This document shows positions 12,655 to 24,970 of a stretch of DNA of 64,000 nt, piece by piece (within the stretch, counting starts at the first letter, position 1; every line of letters begins with the position of its first letter). Source of the stretch: Mesostigma viride (Eukaryota; Streptophyta; Mesostigmatophyceae; Mesostigmatales; Mesostigmataceae); assembly GCA_009746045.1 (NCBI GenBank), contig RPFO01000059.1:2241716-2305715 (forward strand), read 5' to 3'. Position numbers and translations under genes: made by a program. Below the pieces are notes generated by a model. It was not told the DNA's origin and searched no databases. It worked only from the letters and a program-made list of their open reading frames with translations.

Positions 12655-12910
12655 ACATAAATTAATTCATGTCTTCCACCCCATATGCCATGCAGGCCTT
12701 CTAGGCCAGCTCCCCAAGCCGCCCCGTGCGCGCCTGATCGGGATGCATGACCCATCATGACGGTGCAGGTGCACCTTGTGCACCCAGAGCAGGTGACAGT
12801 TGACATCCTACACCTGCAGCTTGTATGTAGCCCAGACTGTATCTAAAACCCATAGATGCCCCTTTCTCCTGAAGGGCTATGCGTTACATATGCTCCCCAC
12901 GGAGCTATGT
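12655..12910 (+). mobile_element. LINE 3'-end fragment, plus strand
   Basis: The segment shares GCACCTTGTGCACCCAGAG with 47410-47430 and matches the reverse complement of the 3' regions at 51560-51770 and 54690-54820. It ends in the family hairpin GCTCCCCACGGAGC at 12892-12905, here with a mutated loop. No coding part is left. Confidence 0.65.
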
Positions 12911-12924
12911 TATTAATGCAACTA

Positions 12925-13594
12925 TGTGATGAAACCCTAGAAAAACAATTACTAGGAACTGCATTTTTTGTGCTATGTTTGCTAGCATCTGTCACCTATT
13001 TGTCATGCAAACAGTCTGAATTTCTTGTAGGCAGTTAACATAGATGTTTTTGTGAGCTGTGCAGAGTTCTAGGCTTAACTGAGTTCATTGATATATGCAC
13101 CCATGTGTTGGAACCCTTGGAAAACCATGAAAAACTGCATTTGGGGGGGTATTTTTGCAAGCATCTGTCACCATTTTGTCATCCAACCAGCCTGAAACTT
13201 TGTGGGCATGCTGCATGGGATGTGTTTAGAACATGTTCAAAGTTCCAGGCCCGAGTGAGCTCATTTGGTGTCATTATATATGCGCAAATGCGTTGGAGCC
13301 CTTGGAAAACCATGAAAAACTGCATATTTTGCATATTTATGCTAGCATCTGTCACCATTTCGTCATCCGACCAGCCTGAAACTTTGTGGGCATGCTGCGT
13401 GGGATGTTTTCAGAACATGTGCAAAGTTCCAGGCCCAACTGAGTTCATTTGATGTCATTATATATGCATATGTGTGATGAAACCCTTGGAAAACCGTGAA
13501 AAACTGCATTTTGGGGGTATTTATGCTAGCATCTGTCACCATTTCGTCATCCAACCAGCCTGAAACTTTGTGGGCATGCTGCATAAAATGTGTT
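12925..13594. repeat. ~185-bp satellite, about four units
   Basis: Landmarks recur at about 185-base spacing: CCTTGGAAAACC near 13112, 13293 and 13483 (a diverged copy near 12937), GCTAGCATCTGTCACC in each unit, and CAGCCTGAAACTTTGTGGGC. A partial unit resumes at about 13930-14060, after an inserted repeat at 13595-13865. Units contain short open frames but nothing recognisable. Confidence 0.85.
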
Positions 13595-13865
13595 TAGAAG
13601 TAAGTAACTAAGTAAGTACTTGCGTGTCATGCGCAAAGGCATGCCACGGAGTACTATGCTAATCTCATTAGAAAAATAATTACACAAAAGTTTAAACAAA
13701 TATCGTCTGCATCATCCCCCAACCGTTAAGCACTAGATGGGGATGTACTAATCCTCATCCGAGCTGTCCTCTACTGTAATGGCAGACAAGGCGGTAGTGT
13801 AGCGGCTATATATATCCTCAGGACCAATAACCTCCACCTGCGGGCTTCTACCCTGGCTAGCAACG
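13595..13865 (-). mobile_element. Retroposon-like repeat inserted in the satellite
   Basis: About 270 bases match the reverse complement of 58490-58745 at roughly 90%. One end is an AAGT/TAAG tetranucleotide run (13598-13620), like a LINE or SINE tail. Read on the minus strand the other end encodes SQGRSPQVEV and then ITVEDSSDED, a C-terminus kept in both copies. This suggests the 3' end of a protein-coding retroelement whose upstream part is missing. Confidence 0.6.
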
Positions 13866-14060
13866 GGCCGCGGGGCCCGTGGGAAGAAAACAGGAGCATA
13901 CCCCTCAGGAAGGTGCTGGAAGGTGCTGAAAGGTGTTTAGAACATGTGCAAAGTTCCAGGCCCAACTGAGTTCATTTGATGTCCTCATATGTGCATATGT
14001 ACATGTCAGAAAGTGCTGAAAATACGGTATTTTATGCTAGCAAATGTCACCATTTTACCA

Positions 14061-15425
14061 TGCTGCCGAGTCCCCAAAACTTTTTTGACCACATGGCATC
14101 ATAAAATATCTGGTAAGCAACCTTGGTGCCAAATTTGAGGTCAAACTGACCATTATTCTATCTCCTGATCATTTTCAGGGGAAGAAAATGGGTTTTCGGA
14201 TTGATGTGGGCCGGGTCACTGAGCCGATTAGGTTAGAATCTAGATATCGTCCATACTAGTCATGGTACGTGGTGTCACGTCCGTGATCATTTACGTCCGC
14301 GCAATCGAGAAACGGCTGTACACCGAATCATTTACGTCCGGTTCAGTTCCGTTGGCCGGTTTGGTTCCGCGGTAGCCGTTTGGCTTGGATTTGCTCAAGT
14401 CTGTTGGGTACCGGCCGGTGTGAAGCGCCGCGCCGGATGCTATACCCAAATCTATGACGCTTGTGGCTGAATATTTACTTTTGTAGTATGTTCAGTCTAC
14501 CGTTGGTAGATATCGGACAGCACAGTCATTATATATGTCATGATGACTGAGCGTCGCGCGTAATCATTATTGTATTGCTGCCGTGCAGACTGATTTGATT
14601 GATGCGCACACGCATCGCTCATAGCCTGAGCGCGCCAAAGCCTGGAATGTGTTGTGACAAGCAGGCAGGATTGGCAGCACATACGATTAATTGCTGTATT
14701 GCTGGGAAATGCGCACATAGTTTGGCGCGCACAGAGCCAGGTTTGACAGCTAGTGCTATGGCGCGGGAATTTTGCTTGCGTCAGCAGCACTTTTGGAAAT
14801 AGCTAAAGGGAACAAGCCTCGTCCATGGAGGTCGTTGTTCGCTTGTTTCTCTCCCTCACAACTGATTTGTTGTCTTCATGGGGATGAAATAGTTCGAGCA
14901 GCCCGGAGCAGCCCCCGTGAGTGGTTGCATGCAGTCCATCGCCACAAGAGTGGATTGACGGAAGTGACAATAATGTGTTTTGTTCAGAATGTGTGTAACA
15001 TTCGGAACGATCAACAGCAGGGAAGGGTCCCCTTCCCGACAGCCCCGTAATGCCCTAGGCCTGTCATCGGTGGCTCAGGCGAGCGAGCAGCTCGATCAAC
15101 AGCGGGATCATGGAACTCCTGAGTACAGCTGCTCTTATAATTGCAACATTACAACTCGACAGTCTTTGTAATTCGTCATTGATCTTATTGGAATGGAAAG
15201 GTCTTTTGCTTGCTTTGATGATAATTGATAAAGCATTATCTCAACAATAGGAAATCGGCTGGCGGGATTGTCTGTCATGAAAGTGGCGGTGCCGTGACTA
15301 AGATCGACCGCACCTATCATTTTCACCCTTTTAAAAACGAGCGAACAACCCTTGGCGGGTTCAGTTCGGCCAGCCTGAGCCGGAGATACCCAAGCTGCTT
15401 GCAGGGTCGAGCACTTGGAAGAGGA
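14061..15425. other. No recognisable gene
   Basis: Mixed-composition sequence with only short open frames (longest about 92 codons). ATCATTTACGTCCG occurs twice near 14287 and 14326. No splice-linked reading frame, RNA gene or known repeat was recognised. Confidence 0.4.
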
Positions 15426-15429
15426 TTAA

Positions 15430-15790
15430 GCTCATCCTGCATGTAAAAAGCCATGAAGAGGATTAGGCTTTAATATCCTTGAAAAAGACATGAAGAGGAT
15501 TATCAGTGCTCATCCTTGAAAAAGCCATGAAGAGGATTAGGCTTATCCTTGAAAAATGTTTTTTGTCCCTGAAGAGGATTATGCTTATCCTTGAAAAAGC
15601 ACCGAAGAGGTTATTGCTTAGTAGCCTATTTGAAAAGCACTGAAGAGGATTAGGCTTATTATCCTTGTTGAAAAAGCCATGAAGAGGATTATGCTTATCC
15701 TTGAAAAAGCACTGAAGAGGTTATTGCTTAGCCGGTATTTGAAAAGCACTGAAAAGGTTATTGCTTAGCCTATTTGAAAAGCATGTGTGG
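15430..15790. repeat. Degenerate ~45-bp tandem repeat
   Basis: Units of the form TGAAGAGGATTAGGCTTATC followed by CTTGAAAAAGC(C/A) recur about eight times, with unit length drifting between 35 and 50. Later units change to GAAGAGGTTATTGCTTAG. No coding sequence. It borders the LINE copy on its 5' side. Confidence 0.85.
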
Positions 15791-15959
15791 TCCTGCAATG
15801 GGAATTTTTTCCCCCTATGTGATCCTCTTTTTAACTTTTTGGCTCTAGTTCCAGTTTCGAGCTAAAAAGTTGGGGGGATATAGTGGATCACACACATGAG
15901 TGCTCTATTGCTGTGGATATGTCTTCCAAGTAATATTCTAGGACATAATGGCACGCCAA

Positions 15960-18680
15960 CGCGACAGTGCCCCGGTGTACTTCGGTTCTGGACACCCGAG
16001 TGTTCGACACGCCCACGGTGAGCTCTGACCACCGGTTGGTGCGCACAACCATTCGGCTCCGGTTCCATGTCCCCGAGCGCCGCGCCCCAGTGGCCCGCCC
16101 CGACTGGTCTGCTCTACGCCCGGTCCGGGGGGATCCTGCGGACTGCATGGACGGACGCCGAGCGCGAGCGGAACCGGTGCCGACGGGAGTACCTGTCGGC
16201 CCTGGACGCCCGGGCGGACGTCGACGAGCTGCATGGACAAGGGTGCTCCCAACGCCGCCATTTTTGCGGGCTTTGCGGCCCACGCCCCGTAGCTGGCGGC
16301 CTGGCACCTGCCGGTCATGCCGGGCAGCCCGCCGCCGCCCCGGCCCGCTCTACCGCCAGGACCCCAAGGTCTTGGCCGCCCGGCACCGCCTCAAGCGTAA
16401 CCGGGACCCGCTGCAGAAACCGGTGCTCAAGGCCGCCCTTGTGGAGGCCTACGCACACGCTCAGGACGCAGAGGCGGCCCAGTGCATCGCGGATGCCAGG
16501 GCCCGCCTGCCAAGCTCGCAACCAGGGCAAGGACATGCATGTGGTACCACCTCGACCGGCTCGGCGGCCGGCGGCAGCGCACCCCGGTGGAGCACACGGG
16601 GGACGGCTCGGCGCCGGTCAGCCTTGACCGTTGGTTGCCCCACAACAATGTTTCCTTGACAGGTGGGGCTCGCGCCCCCCCCCCCGGCCCCCCCGCCGCT
16701 TCACCCTGAGACGGCCGCCCGTCTCGGTGTTGCCGGACCCCCCCCGGCCGCCGCCTGCGCCCCCCTCCTCGGCCGCGGACTACCAAGTCCCCGCCTTGCA
16801 GGAGGGCTGCCTTGCCACCAACGGCGTCGTCCACTGACCCCTTCACTTTGAAGGAATTGGACGGCGCCCTTGCTCGCCTGCGGTACGACGCGGCGGTCGG
16901 TGCCGACCAACTTTCCGCTGCTGAGCTGCCGAAGACCCCTGACCCGGCGGTGAGGTAGCTGCTGGCGTTCTGCAACGTCCGTGTCCTGCTCTCTGATGAG
17001 CCTCCGCTTGCTGAGCACCACTTGGCAGACGGCCATCCGAGTCATGCTGTACAAGAAGGGCTCTGCTGCTGACCCCCGTAACTATCGGGGTGTCTGCCTC
17101 CAGAGCGCTGCGCTGAAGGTCTTCATGCGCATCATTGATGCTGCACAGGCTCCGCGCCGCGCTGGACCCACACCTGGGTGAGTCTCATGCAGATGGGTTT
17201 CCGTCGTGGTCGTAACACTGTCATGGCTGTATTTGTCGCGCGCCGGTTGATGGAGGAGGTGCGTCGCCTTTGCCCTGATGGTTTGCCGTTTATCTTCATT
17301 TTTGTCGACTATATCAAGGCCTTTGACACGGTCCTCTGGGAGGCTCTTTCAATGGGCCATCCTAGCTCTGGATCGGGTACCACCAGCGTTTATTGCTGCC
17401 ATTCGTCGAATGTATGAGGGCTCACAGGCAGTAGTGCGGACTGCGGAAGGCACCACCCCACCATTTCCCCTTCACCACGTGTGTGGCAAGGTTGTGTCCT
17501 GTCCCCATATCTGTTCATTATTGTCGTGGACCACGTCATGCGCCGGGCACGTGCGCGCTTTACTGCTCTTAAGGGGTTCGAGCCTGGCTTGGACATTCTT
17601 AACGAGGGCGAGCAGTGACGGTGGGGGTGGCACTGGCTACCGCCTGGCCGACCTGATTTATGCGGATGACACCACCCTCATCGCGCGCCCCGAGCACATT
17701 CAGACCTGGCTGGACTGTCTGGGCTTGGAGGCGAGGGCGGTGGGGTTGGAGATATATTAGTGTCAAAACTGAGGCCATGGTGATTGGGGCCTCCAGTCGC
17801 CCGCTGCTGCCGCGCTTGCTCGACGGGACAGACGTCCCGTTCCGTGATCGCTTCAAACTGTTAGGGAGCATGCTCCCCGACACCGCCGACGATGTGGACA
17901 TCCGCATCAGCCTGGCCTGGGCCCGGCTCCGTTCGCTCAACACCTACTGGCGCTCGAAGGGCCTGGGCGAGCACCGTAAGCGCATGCTCGAAGGTCCTCG
18001 TCCTCACGGTGCTTACGTATGGCGCCGAGGCATGGACACTCACGGACACACTGGCGGCACTAGACGGCACGGTTTCCAGGATGCTCCGACAGGTCCTGAA
18101 TGTAGGGTTTTCCAAGCATAGGTCATTAGCGTCTTTGTATCAGGGTATGCCTCGCATTTCCGACTGAGATTAGGCAGCGTAGGATAGCATTTGTAGGCCA
18201 TCTTGCTCGCACCAGTCAGGTCGACACCGCCCTTGGTCTGGCCAGCCCCCAGCGGCTTGGCCAACCAGGGCCGGGCACATCCCGACCTGGCCTGGCCCCA
18301 AGGACATTCCTAGAAAGTTAGGTAAGCCTGCCATGAACTACATCCAGATGTTGCTGGCCGACCTAGTGGTCCCAGCTCAGTTTGAACACCACATTCACTC
18401 CCTCTCCCTTCTTTGGACTGCCATGCAGAAGAAGAAGCGGTGGCAGAAGATTGTCCAGGCTCACACGCCAGCCCCTGTGGGCAAGCCCCCTCCCCCCAAG
18501 CGGAAAGGGCGTTTTGCTGAATAGTGTAGTTAGGATTTTTCTAGACTAGATAGCTTAGAGTTAGGTTCGTTTGATTACGCGGCTTCGCCCACCTCCATCC
18601 ATCCAGCAAGGAATATGTGCTACATGATCTCGCAACGGAGACATGTTATAATTTAATTTTTTAAATTTAATTTAAACGCG
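15960..18680 (+). pseudogene. Decayed LINE ORF2 (endonuclease C-terminus, reverse transcriptase, C-terminal domain)
   Basis: ORF2 of a non-LTR retrotransposon, broken by several frameshifts. Visible in order: the end of an APE-type endonuclease (VLDTRV, then SSDHRLV near 16020), RT block QMGFRRGRNTV near 17188, FVDYIKAFDTV near 17304, MYEGSQAVVRTAEGTTPP near 17410, the catalytic YADD box at 17659-17670, KTEAMVIG near 17770, LTYGAEAWTL near 18012, SLYQGMPRIS near 18135, GHLARTSQVDT near 18195, and a basic tail ending in a stop near 18522. The 3' UTR reaches a degenerate family hairpin (CTCGCAACGGAG, 18630-18641) and an AT-rich tail. Frameshifts near 16975, 17400, 17760 and 18000 make it non-functional. 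The endonuclease N-terminus and ORF1 are absent. Confidence 0.9.
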
Positions 18681-18689
18681 ACAGTGGAT

Positions 18690-20038
18690 TGCGGAATAAA
18701 TGTAGCGACCACCGTTCGTGTTAGTCATGACACGAATTGAGGAGGGATCTTTCTATAGATATAATCTCACATGGTGATTATACACTTGGTGGGATATGTA
18801 AAACCGAGCCTCGAGCGCCATGCAGGCAGGCAAGCCATGCAAAGTTGGGCAGACTCTGGCTTCTCAATCAGCGTGATGTCGTCGGCAGTCTGAGGCCACA
18901 CATAGGCTTGGAACTCATTGAGAGCTACCGGTCTGGGAGAATATAAAGGCCTCTCCAAGAGCCTGAGGGCTTTAGGGCCGGCACACCCAGGGCTCACCCA
19001 CAACCCCGTACATGCTCATATGTTCATCATGCAATCTTCGGGCCATGTTCACCGGTCGATCCTTGAATATATATATCCCTGTGTTGTGGTATCCATGCGC
19101 ATGCATGCAAAAGTTAAATGCTGGGGTCGAACTTCAAAGTCTGTACACGCGCAAATTAACAACTTCGATAATTGTTATTTGATGATTACCTCCCGTGACG
19201 CAGTGGCGTGTTTAATAATTAATTATTACCAGTATTCCTGCCAAATAAAAAGCAATCTTCATGCATGTTGCCTCACACTTGCATGCGTGGTTTTGAGATC
19301 AGGTCTTACGCGGCTGCATTGACAAACAACTACTCCATGCAGAAGCTCAGATATTTTGCTGGCACATGTTGCAACTGCTGCGTATACCACCAATGTTGTT
19401 GTATTATGCCAGTCCATGCATTGACACCGAGCCAATCATGTACCACAGGTGCATGTGACCGTTTGCCGATGGATGCTTGGTTGCTACATGCACTGTAGCC
19501 AAAGTTCACTGCAGTCCAAAGAAAAGGATGGTTCAAAGAATAGTATGAGACCAACTGTATCCACCCTCCAATTCTCAGGGACTCTGCTCAGCAGAGTTAT
19601 ATAATAACTAATGACAAGAATTCCTTCTAGATACTGCATGGCATGCCTTTGAAAGCTGCTTGTGGACATGGGTGCCCATCACTACTACGCCACATGAGTA
19701 TGGTGCTGATCAGTTGACTGCAGCAGCATGGCGCGGTGCTTCGTTGGCAGCATGCGCAGATGCTGCCAGATCGGAGTGTGCTTTCATCCACCCCGACGCA
19801 GCACCCGTACCTGCAACACAGAGAGGCATTATTTGTAGCAAAAGTCTCGCAAATTCAGTGTTAGAAGGGTGCGATGCCCAACAACCGCAGGACAGCACAT
19901 GCCTCACCCCCACAAAACGTGGGCCGAATTCACCAGATGGAACACATCAAGTGTATCAGGGCATGTACATCAAGCGCATCAGAACATGCAAACCGAGCCC
20001 ATCGAGCCAAGCATATTGAGTTTATCAGAGCCAGCACA
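18690..20038. other. No recognisable gene between the LINE copy and GINS2
   Basis: AT-moderate sequence with ORFs below 135 codons and no family resemblance. Part of it must be the 3' UTR of GINS2 (minus strand, stop at 20039). CATCAAG(T/C)G(C/T)ATCAG-like repeats occur near 19945-20040. I see no RNA gene. Confidence 0.35.
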
Positions 20039-23000
20039 TCAAGTCAAATAGATGTGCCTGGTCGGACATTGATCACAAGCGCGGGCCAAAGCAGGCGAGT
20101 CCCAGCGGGTCGTGCGACCTACCGCGGCTGGTGGCGGTGGTGCGGCAGCAGCAGGTGGCGCCGCGGGGGCCTCCTCGGCGGCAGCGCTCTCAGGTGGCGC
20201 GGCCACAAAGGTCGGGTCGTGGCTGAGGAATCGGCGCAGACTTTTGGTGATGAAGGGCCGCATTGTGTTCACCTCGCAGGCGGCCAGGTTGTTGAGCTGT
20301 GCCAAAAATAGCCGTTGCAACAACCATCGGCCAACGGAGCCCCCATCGACCATGTACTTGCTCGTGAGGAGCCGCAGGGAAGCTACAGCTACAGCAAGGC
20401 AGCAGGGCAACGCATCTCTGCTCTGACAATGGACCTCATCCCCTTGAACACTGCACAACGATCAGGTGCTCCCTGCTATCTCCACGTTACTGTGCACCAG
20501 CATCCCACGAACATGACCCACATCCTATCCCACATCGCACATGACCCGCATCGCATCAGCACATGACCACTGGCGGGGATGATGCACCACAGGATGGGGC
20601 ACACACGGCGCGGAGGCTGTTGACCCGCTTTAGTGATAGCCCACGCATATGGGATGGACCCAAGGGGGGGCGCTGCTCATTGGCTGGTGAACATTGAATT
20701 GCTGGTGGACAACATATCAGCTGCATGCCATTCGTTGGTTGCAACGCCCTACACCGCGCGCGCCAAGGGCAAAGCTGGTGCCTTGATTGCCTTGCCTTGC
20801 CTTGCCTTGCCTTGGATCCGCCACCTTCCCATCCCCCACGTGTTGCCCCGCACCGGCGCCCCCCCCAAATAAGGCCCCATGAGGTTGACCCACCATCCGT
20901 GGGTTGGGCGTGCTGCCCCCCCCTCTCCAAATCGTTTGGCGCACTCCACCGTGCGCCACCAAAACACCACCCCTGCCGCCCGGTGCTTTCACAAGGGCAA
21001 AGTGTGGCAGGGGACATGCATGCTTGCTAGCAGCTAGCGCCTGATCCCACCCGCCAGGGACAGGGAGCTGGCCACGGCGTGTGTGCCCCGCGTTCCTCAT
21101 TCGCCCAAAACTCAAAATCACTTTCCAGCCCCCAACAAGGCTGGGGCGTCAACGCTTCTAATGGCCGCGCAAGTCACACGAATGCAAGAAGTGCGGTGCG
21201 GTCGGCGGTCCTAGTGCCTAGCAGGACCTAGCGCGTGCCCACCTAGACGGCGGACAGGACCTAGCGCGCGCACACCTTGACGGCGGATACCGCGCTCTGC
21301 AGCCGGCCCAGCCCTGCCTCCACTTTGGAGAAGCGCACCGCGCGCACGTCCTCCACCAGTGTGTGCACCTGGCGAGAAAGGGGGGACCGGGAGCATGACG
21401 GGGGGGAGGGTGAAGGAGGAGAAGGATTGCCATGGGGAGGGGAGGGGACAGGGCGTGGAATGGGTGACATCAGCGTGGATCTGCCGTTAGAAATATGGAC
21501 CCCAGCACCCTCCATGTGCACGGAAGCACATGGAGACGCGGCCGTGGCCATGATGTGAGCGACGGCGGCGGTGATTTGACATGATGATGTGGTGGTGGTG
21601 CTGTCAACCCGCGGTGCTTTCTATCCGTGCCACTTAGGCATGCATGCATTGTCAGGGCATGTTAATGTTCACTGTGCATGGTCACTCTGCATGGTCACTG
21701 CGCATGGTCGTTGTGCATGGTCACTGTGCGCCCGCAGCACCTTGTCTGCCACCACCGCTTCCACCACCGCTTCCACCACGCCTCACACACAACCTGTGAG
21801 GGCACCTGCCCACAAGAAATGAGAGCTTTCCCCACCCACACCAAGGCTGCACGTGCCCACCACCCCAGGTCATGCCCAGCGATCCCCAGGCCGCCGTCGC
21901 CATGTCGCCACCTACACAGCGCCCAAAGCCATGACCGCTGGGGCGGTGGTGTCCAGACTGCAGTCAGCCGAGTCGAAATCCCGAAGCAACGCGTGCGTCT
22001 GGGGTATGCGGGAACCATCCATCAAGTGCCCACTGGAACCCTGGGCCCTGCCCCCACCGTCGCCCTGCCCCCCCACCGTCGCCCTAGCCACACTATCGCC
22101 CTGGCCCCCCGTTCGGCCTTTGTGGTTGCCGCGCGCTCACCTTGTAGCTATCCTCGATGTCCTCTGCCGCGCTGTAGTCACGCCCAAGGGGGAGCAGGGG
22201 CAAGGGGACAGCAGCGCGAGGAGGGGGATGTCAGCCACTAGCATGCACTGGCAGGCAGCGAGGCATGCAGCACAAACACTGCTCGCTGGCCGGCAGGATT
22301 CGGCAGGCAGCACAACGGCGGCGGTGAGGAGAATGGCTGATGGATCGGGCGCCTGCATGCTGGCGCCACACAAGCATGCATGCTGGCGCCTGCATGCTGG
22401 CGCCATTCCATGCAGGTCCATCTACCAGGTTTTCCCGCTCCCCCCGGTGCGCCACATCACCACCCAACGCCACCGCCATTGGTCATACACTCATCCACAG
22501 AGGATAGTAAAAGGGCATGACCCGCCGTTGGTAGAGTTTGGTGAAAGGAGAGAACGCAGGGGAGCTCCATAGGGAAGAATGTGGATGGGTGGCAGCTGTG
22601 CGCCCACCACCAACAACTACCAAGGAAATGGCTACCGGCGGGCACTGGCCTGGTGTGGGGAAGGGCAAGCGCTGGGTCATGCAGGCAGGGCCAATGCTCT
22701 AGGGGCATTCACTGCTGGCACAGCAGCGCATAAACGCCATGGGTTGAAGCCACTAATGATGAATAAGCGCGTACAGATGGCCGGTTGTACTGGCTAATGA
22801 CGGAGTAGCGTGGTCACCTCCAGGTAGGCACCTGTCACAGGTCATGCCATGGTGACAGGCACTAGTCACCAGCGTCCTACTCACTAGTGATGCAGCAGCG
22901 TGGCCACCTCCAGGTAGGCAAAAGGCAGTGGCTGGAATGCGCGCGCGTTCTCGCGTTCAAGCGCTAGTGTCTCCATCAGCGACTCTGGAGGAGGGGGGGG

Positions 23001-24970
23001 GGGGGCAGGGGGAGAAAGGGGGGCGGCAAGGGGGAGAAAGGGGGAGAAAGGTGGGGGGCAAGGGGAAGAAAAGGGTGGGGGCATGACAAGAGCGGGGCAT
23101 GGGGGGCGTGCAAGCTTCTGCCACCGTGGCACCAAGGCAAACGGTGCTTGCGACAAAATGTGCTTCCCGCAAAATGTGCTTGCTTCCTAGCCACCTCCCA
23201 GCGCCAGGTCACGGCGGCTGGCTGGCGTACAGCGGGTGGCGTGACATTATGCCGACATACGCAGGATGGACCATCGCCAGAGAAGAAAGAAGACAAGGGG
23301 GGGACTTGTGACCAGACTGTACCCCAAGGCGGGCCATGCCGTGGGGGCCAGCCACAAGGCACGGATGTGGGGCATGCAGTGCCCCGTTGTGACAGCAACA
23401 AGTGTAGAACAAAGGCACCCAGGCAAGCACCTACATTATGGAAAAGGATAGCAGGCATTTCTTTCGCGGCTGCTAGCAGCTTTCCCCATCCACACGCCCC
23501 CCTCGCAGCGGCATCACCCGCCATCCTCGGTGGGGGAGCGGGCAATATGTGGCCAGGCCCATGACGTAGCGGGGGGGCCAGGGTGGGCCTGGTTCCTGCG
23601 TGGGGTGGCTGCCATGTCCCCCCAGGAACGTGGGCACCAGCCCCCCCGCGCGGTGGGGATGAGGGGAGGGGGGGATGGGTGCATGGGTGCATCATGTGCG
23701 GGACGGGTGGATACACGGGGGGGGGGAGATGTGGGGGGGTATAAGGGGAGGGGGGTGGCGCCTTGGCGGTTGGGTGGGTGGATGGGCGGATGCAGTGCAA
23801 GCATTACGCAGTGCCAGGGGCGGAAGGGCAGGCACACGGGTGGGCGTACAGCGCAAAAGGGCAGGCACACGGGTGGGCGTACAGCGCAAAAGGGCAGGCA
23901 CACGGGTGGGCATACAGCGCAAAAGGGCAGGCACACGGGTGGGCATACAGCGCAAAAGGGCAGTCACATGGGTGGGCGTACAGCGCAAAAGGGCAGGCAC
24001 ACGGGTGAGCATACAGCGCAAAAGGGCAGGCACACGGGTGGGCGTACAGCGCAAAAGGGCAGGCACACGGGTGGGCATACAGCGCAAAAGGGCAGGCACA
24101 CGGGTGGGCGTACAGCGCAAAAGGGCAGGCACACGGGTGGGCATACAGCGCAAAAGGGCAGGCACACGGGTGGGCATACAGCGCAAAAGGGCAGGCACAC
24201 GGGTGGGCATACAGCGCAAAAGGGCAGGCGCACGGGTGGGCATACAGCGCAAAAGGGCAGGCACACGGGTGGGCATACAGCGCAAAAGGGCAGGCACATG
24301 GGTGGGCATACAGCGCAAAAGGGCAGGCACACGGGTGAGCATACAGCGCAAAAGGGCAGGCACATGGGTGGGCATACAGCGCAAAAGGGCAGGCACATGG
24401 GTGGGCATACAGCGCAAAAGGGTAAGCACACGGGTGGGCGTACAGCTGGAGCACTGTCTTGCTGGCATGATGGGTGGCACGCACTCATGGCTTGATGGGT
24501 GGCGTGCGTGCAGACATGTGCGTGTGTCGGCCACTCACCCACGTTCATCCACTCGGGGGGGCGTATAGTGCACTTGTGCCGCTTCCGCAATGAGATGGCC
24601 AGCCACAGGGGGACCCGGATGGGCAGCTGCGGGCGGAAGGGTCCAAATGTGCCCTGTGCACACAGATGCAAGAATTACCCAGCACACAGGCACGGTCATG
24701 GGGCATACCATGGCACGCATGTCATCAGACGGAAGATGGGGCATCCCATGTAATGACATGGTAGCCACCACTTGCCCATACCAGGTAGAACTTGGAAGCC
24801 AGACGCGGCAGAGTTTGCCAATGGCGTTTTGTGTGACGGGACGCCAAGGATGTAGCGGGGAAGTTTTGTTGTTTTGTGCACCACAGTGGACATACGCTGA
24901 GCATTGACAGCGCGTCCATCCTGAAATTTGGGACGATCTCGATCAATTCATCCTCCGCGAAAAACTCCAT
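20039..24970 (-). CDS. GINS2: DNA replication complex GINS protein PSF2
   Basis: PSF2 is one of four GINS subunits of the CMG helicase, acting at nuclear replication forks. Exons on the minus strand are 24970-24896, 24653-24539, 22984-22885, 22171-22141, 21368-21276 and 20296-20039. They sum to 672 nt (223 aa plus stop) with every junction in phase. Exon 1 encodes [16 protein letters not shown], matching the family's N-terminal FLAE/IIPNF block. Exon 2 encodes [15 protein letters not shown] and PPEWM, the most conserved PSF2 segment. Exon 3 gives [17 protein letters not shown]; exon 4 is only 31 nt ([10 protein letters not shown]); exon 5 begins [12 protein letters not shown]. Exon 6 ([15 protein letters not shown]) ends the conserved part, followed by an Ala/Pro-rich tail absent from the ~185-aa human protein. 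The stop could be bypassed by a further intron in the tail, which is the least certain part. Confidence 0.9.
20785..20814. repeat. CCTTG pentanucleotide microsatellite in a GINS2 intron
   Basis: About six CCTTG units lie in the intron between exons 5 and 6 of GINS2. Simple repeat without coding meaning. Confidence 0.85.
23823..24445. repeat. 33-bp minisatellite, about 19 copies, in GINS2 intron 2
   Basis: The unit contains GGCAGGCACACGGGTGGGC followed by GTACAGCGCAAAAG, with sporadic A/G and T/C changes. As 33 is a multiple of 3, every frame stays open on both strands, giving fictitious proteins of 220-320 residues with 11-residue repeats. The array lies inside the intron between GINS2 exons 2 (ends 24539) and 3 (starts 22984), so I treat it as non-coding. 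Confidence 0.95.

Noticed and set aside
23530-24568. Long ORFs on both strands with 11-residue repeats, antifreeze- or collagen-like in look
   Set aside because: They follow the 33-bp intronic minisatellite of GINS2 and are open in every frame for that reason alone.
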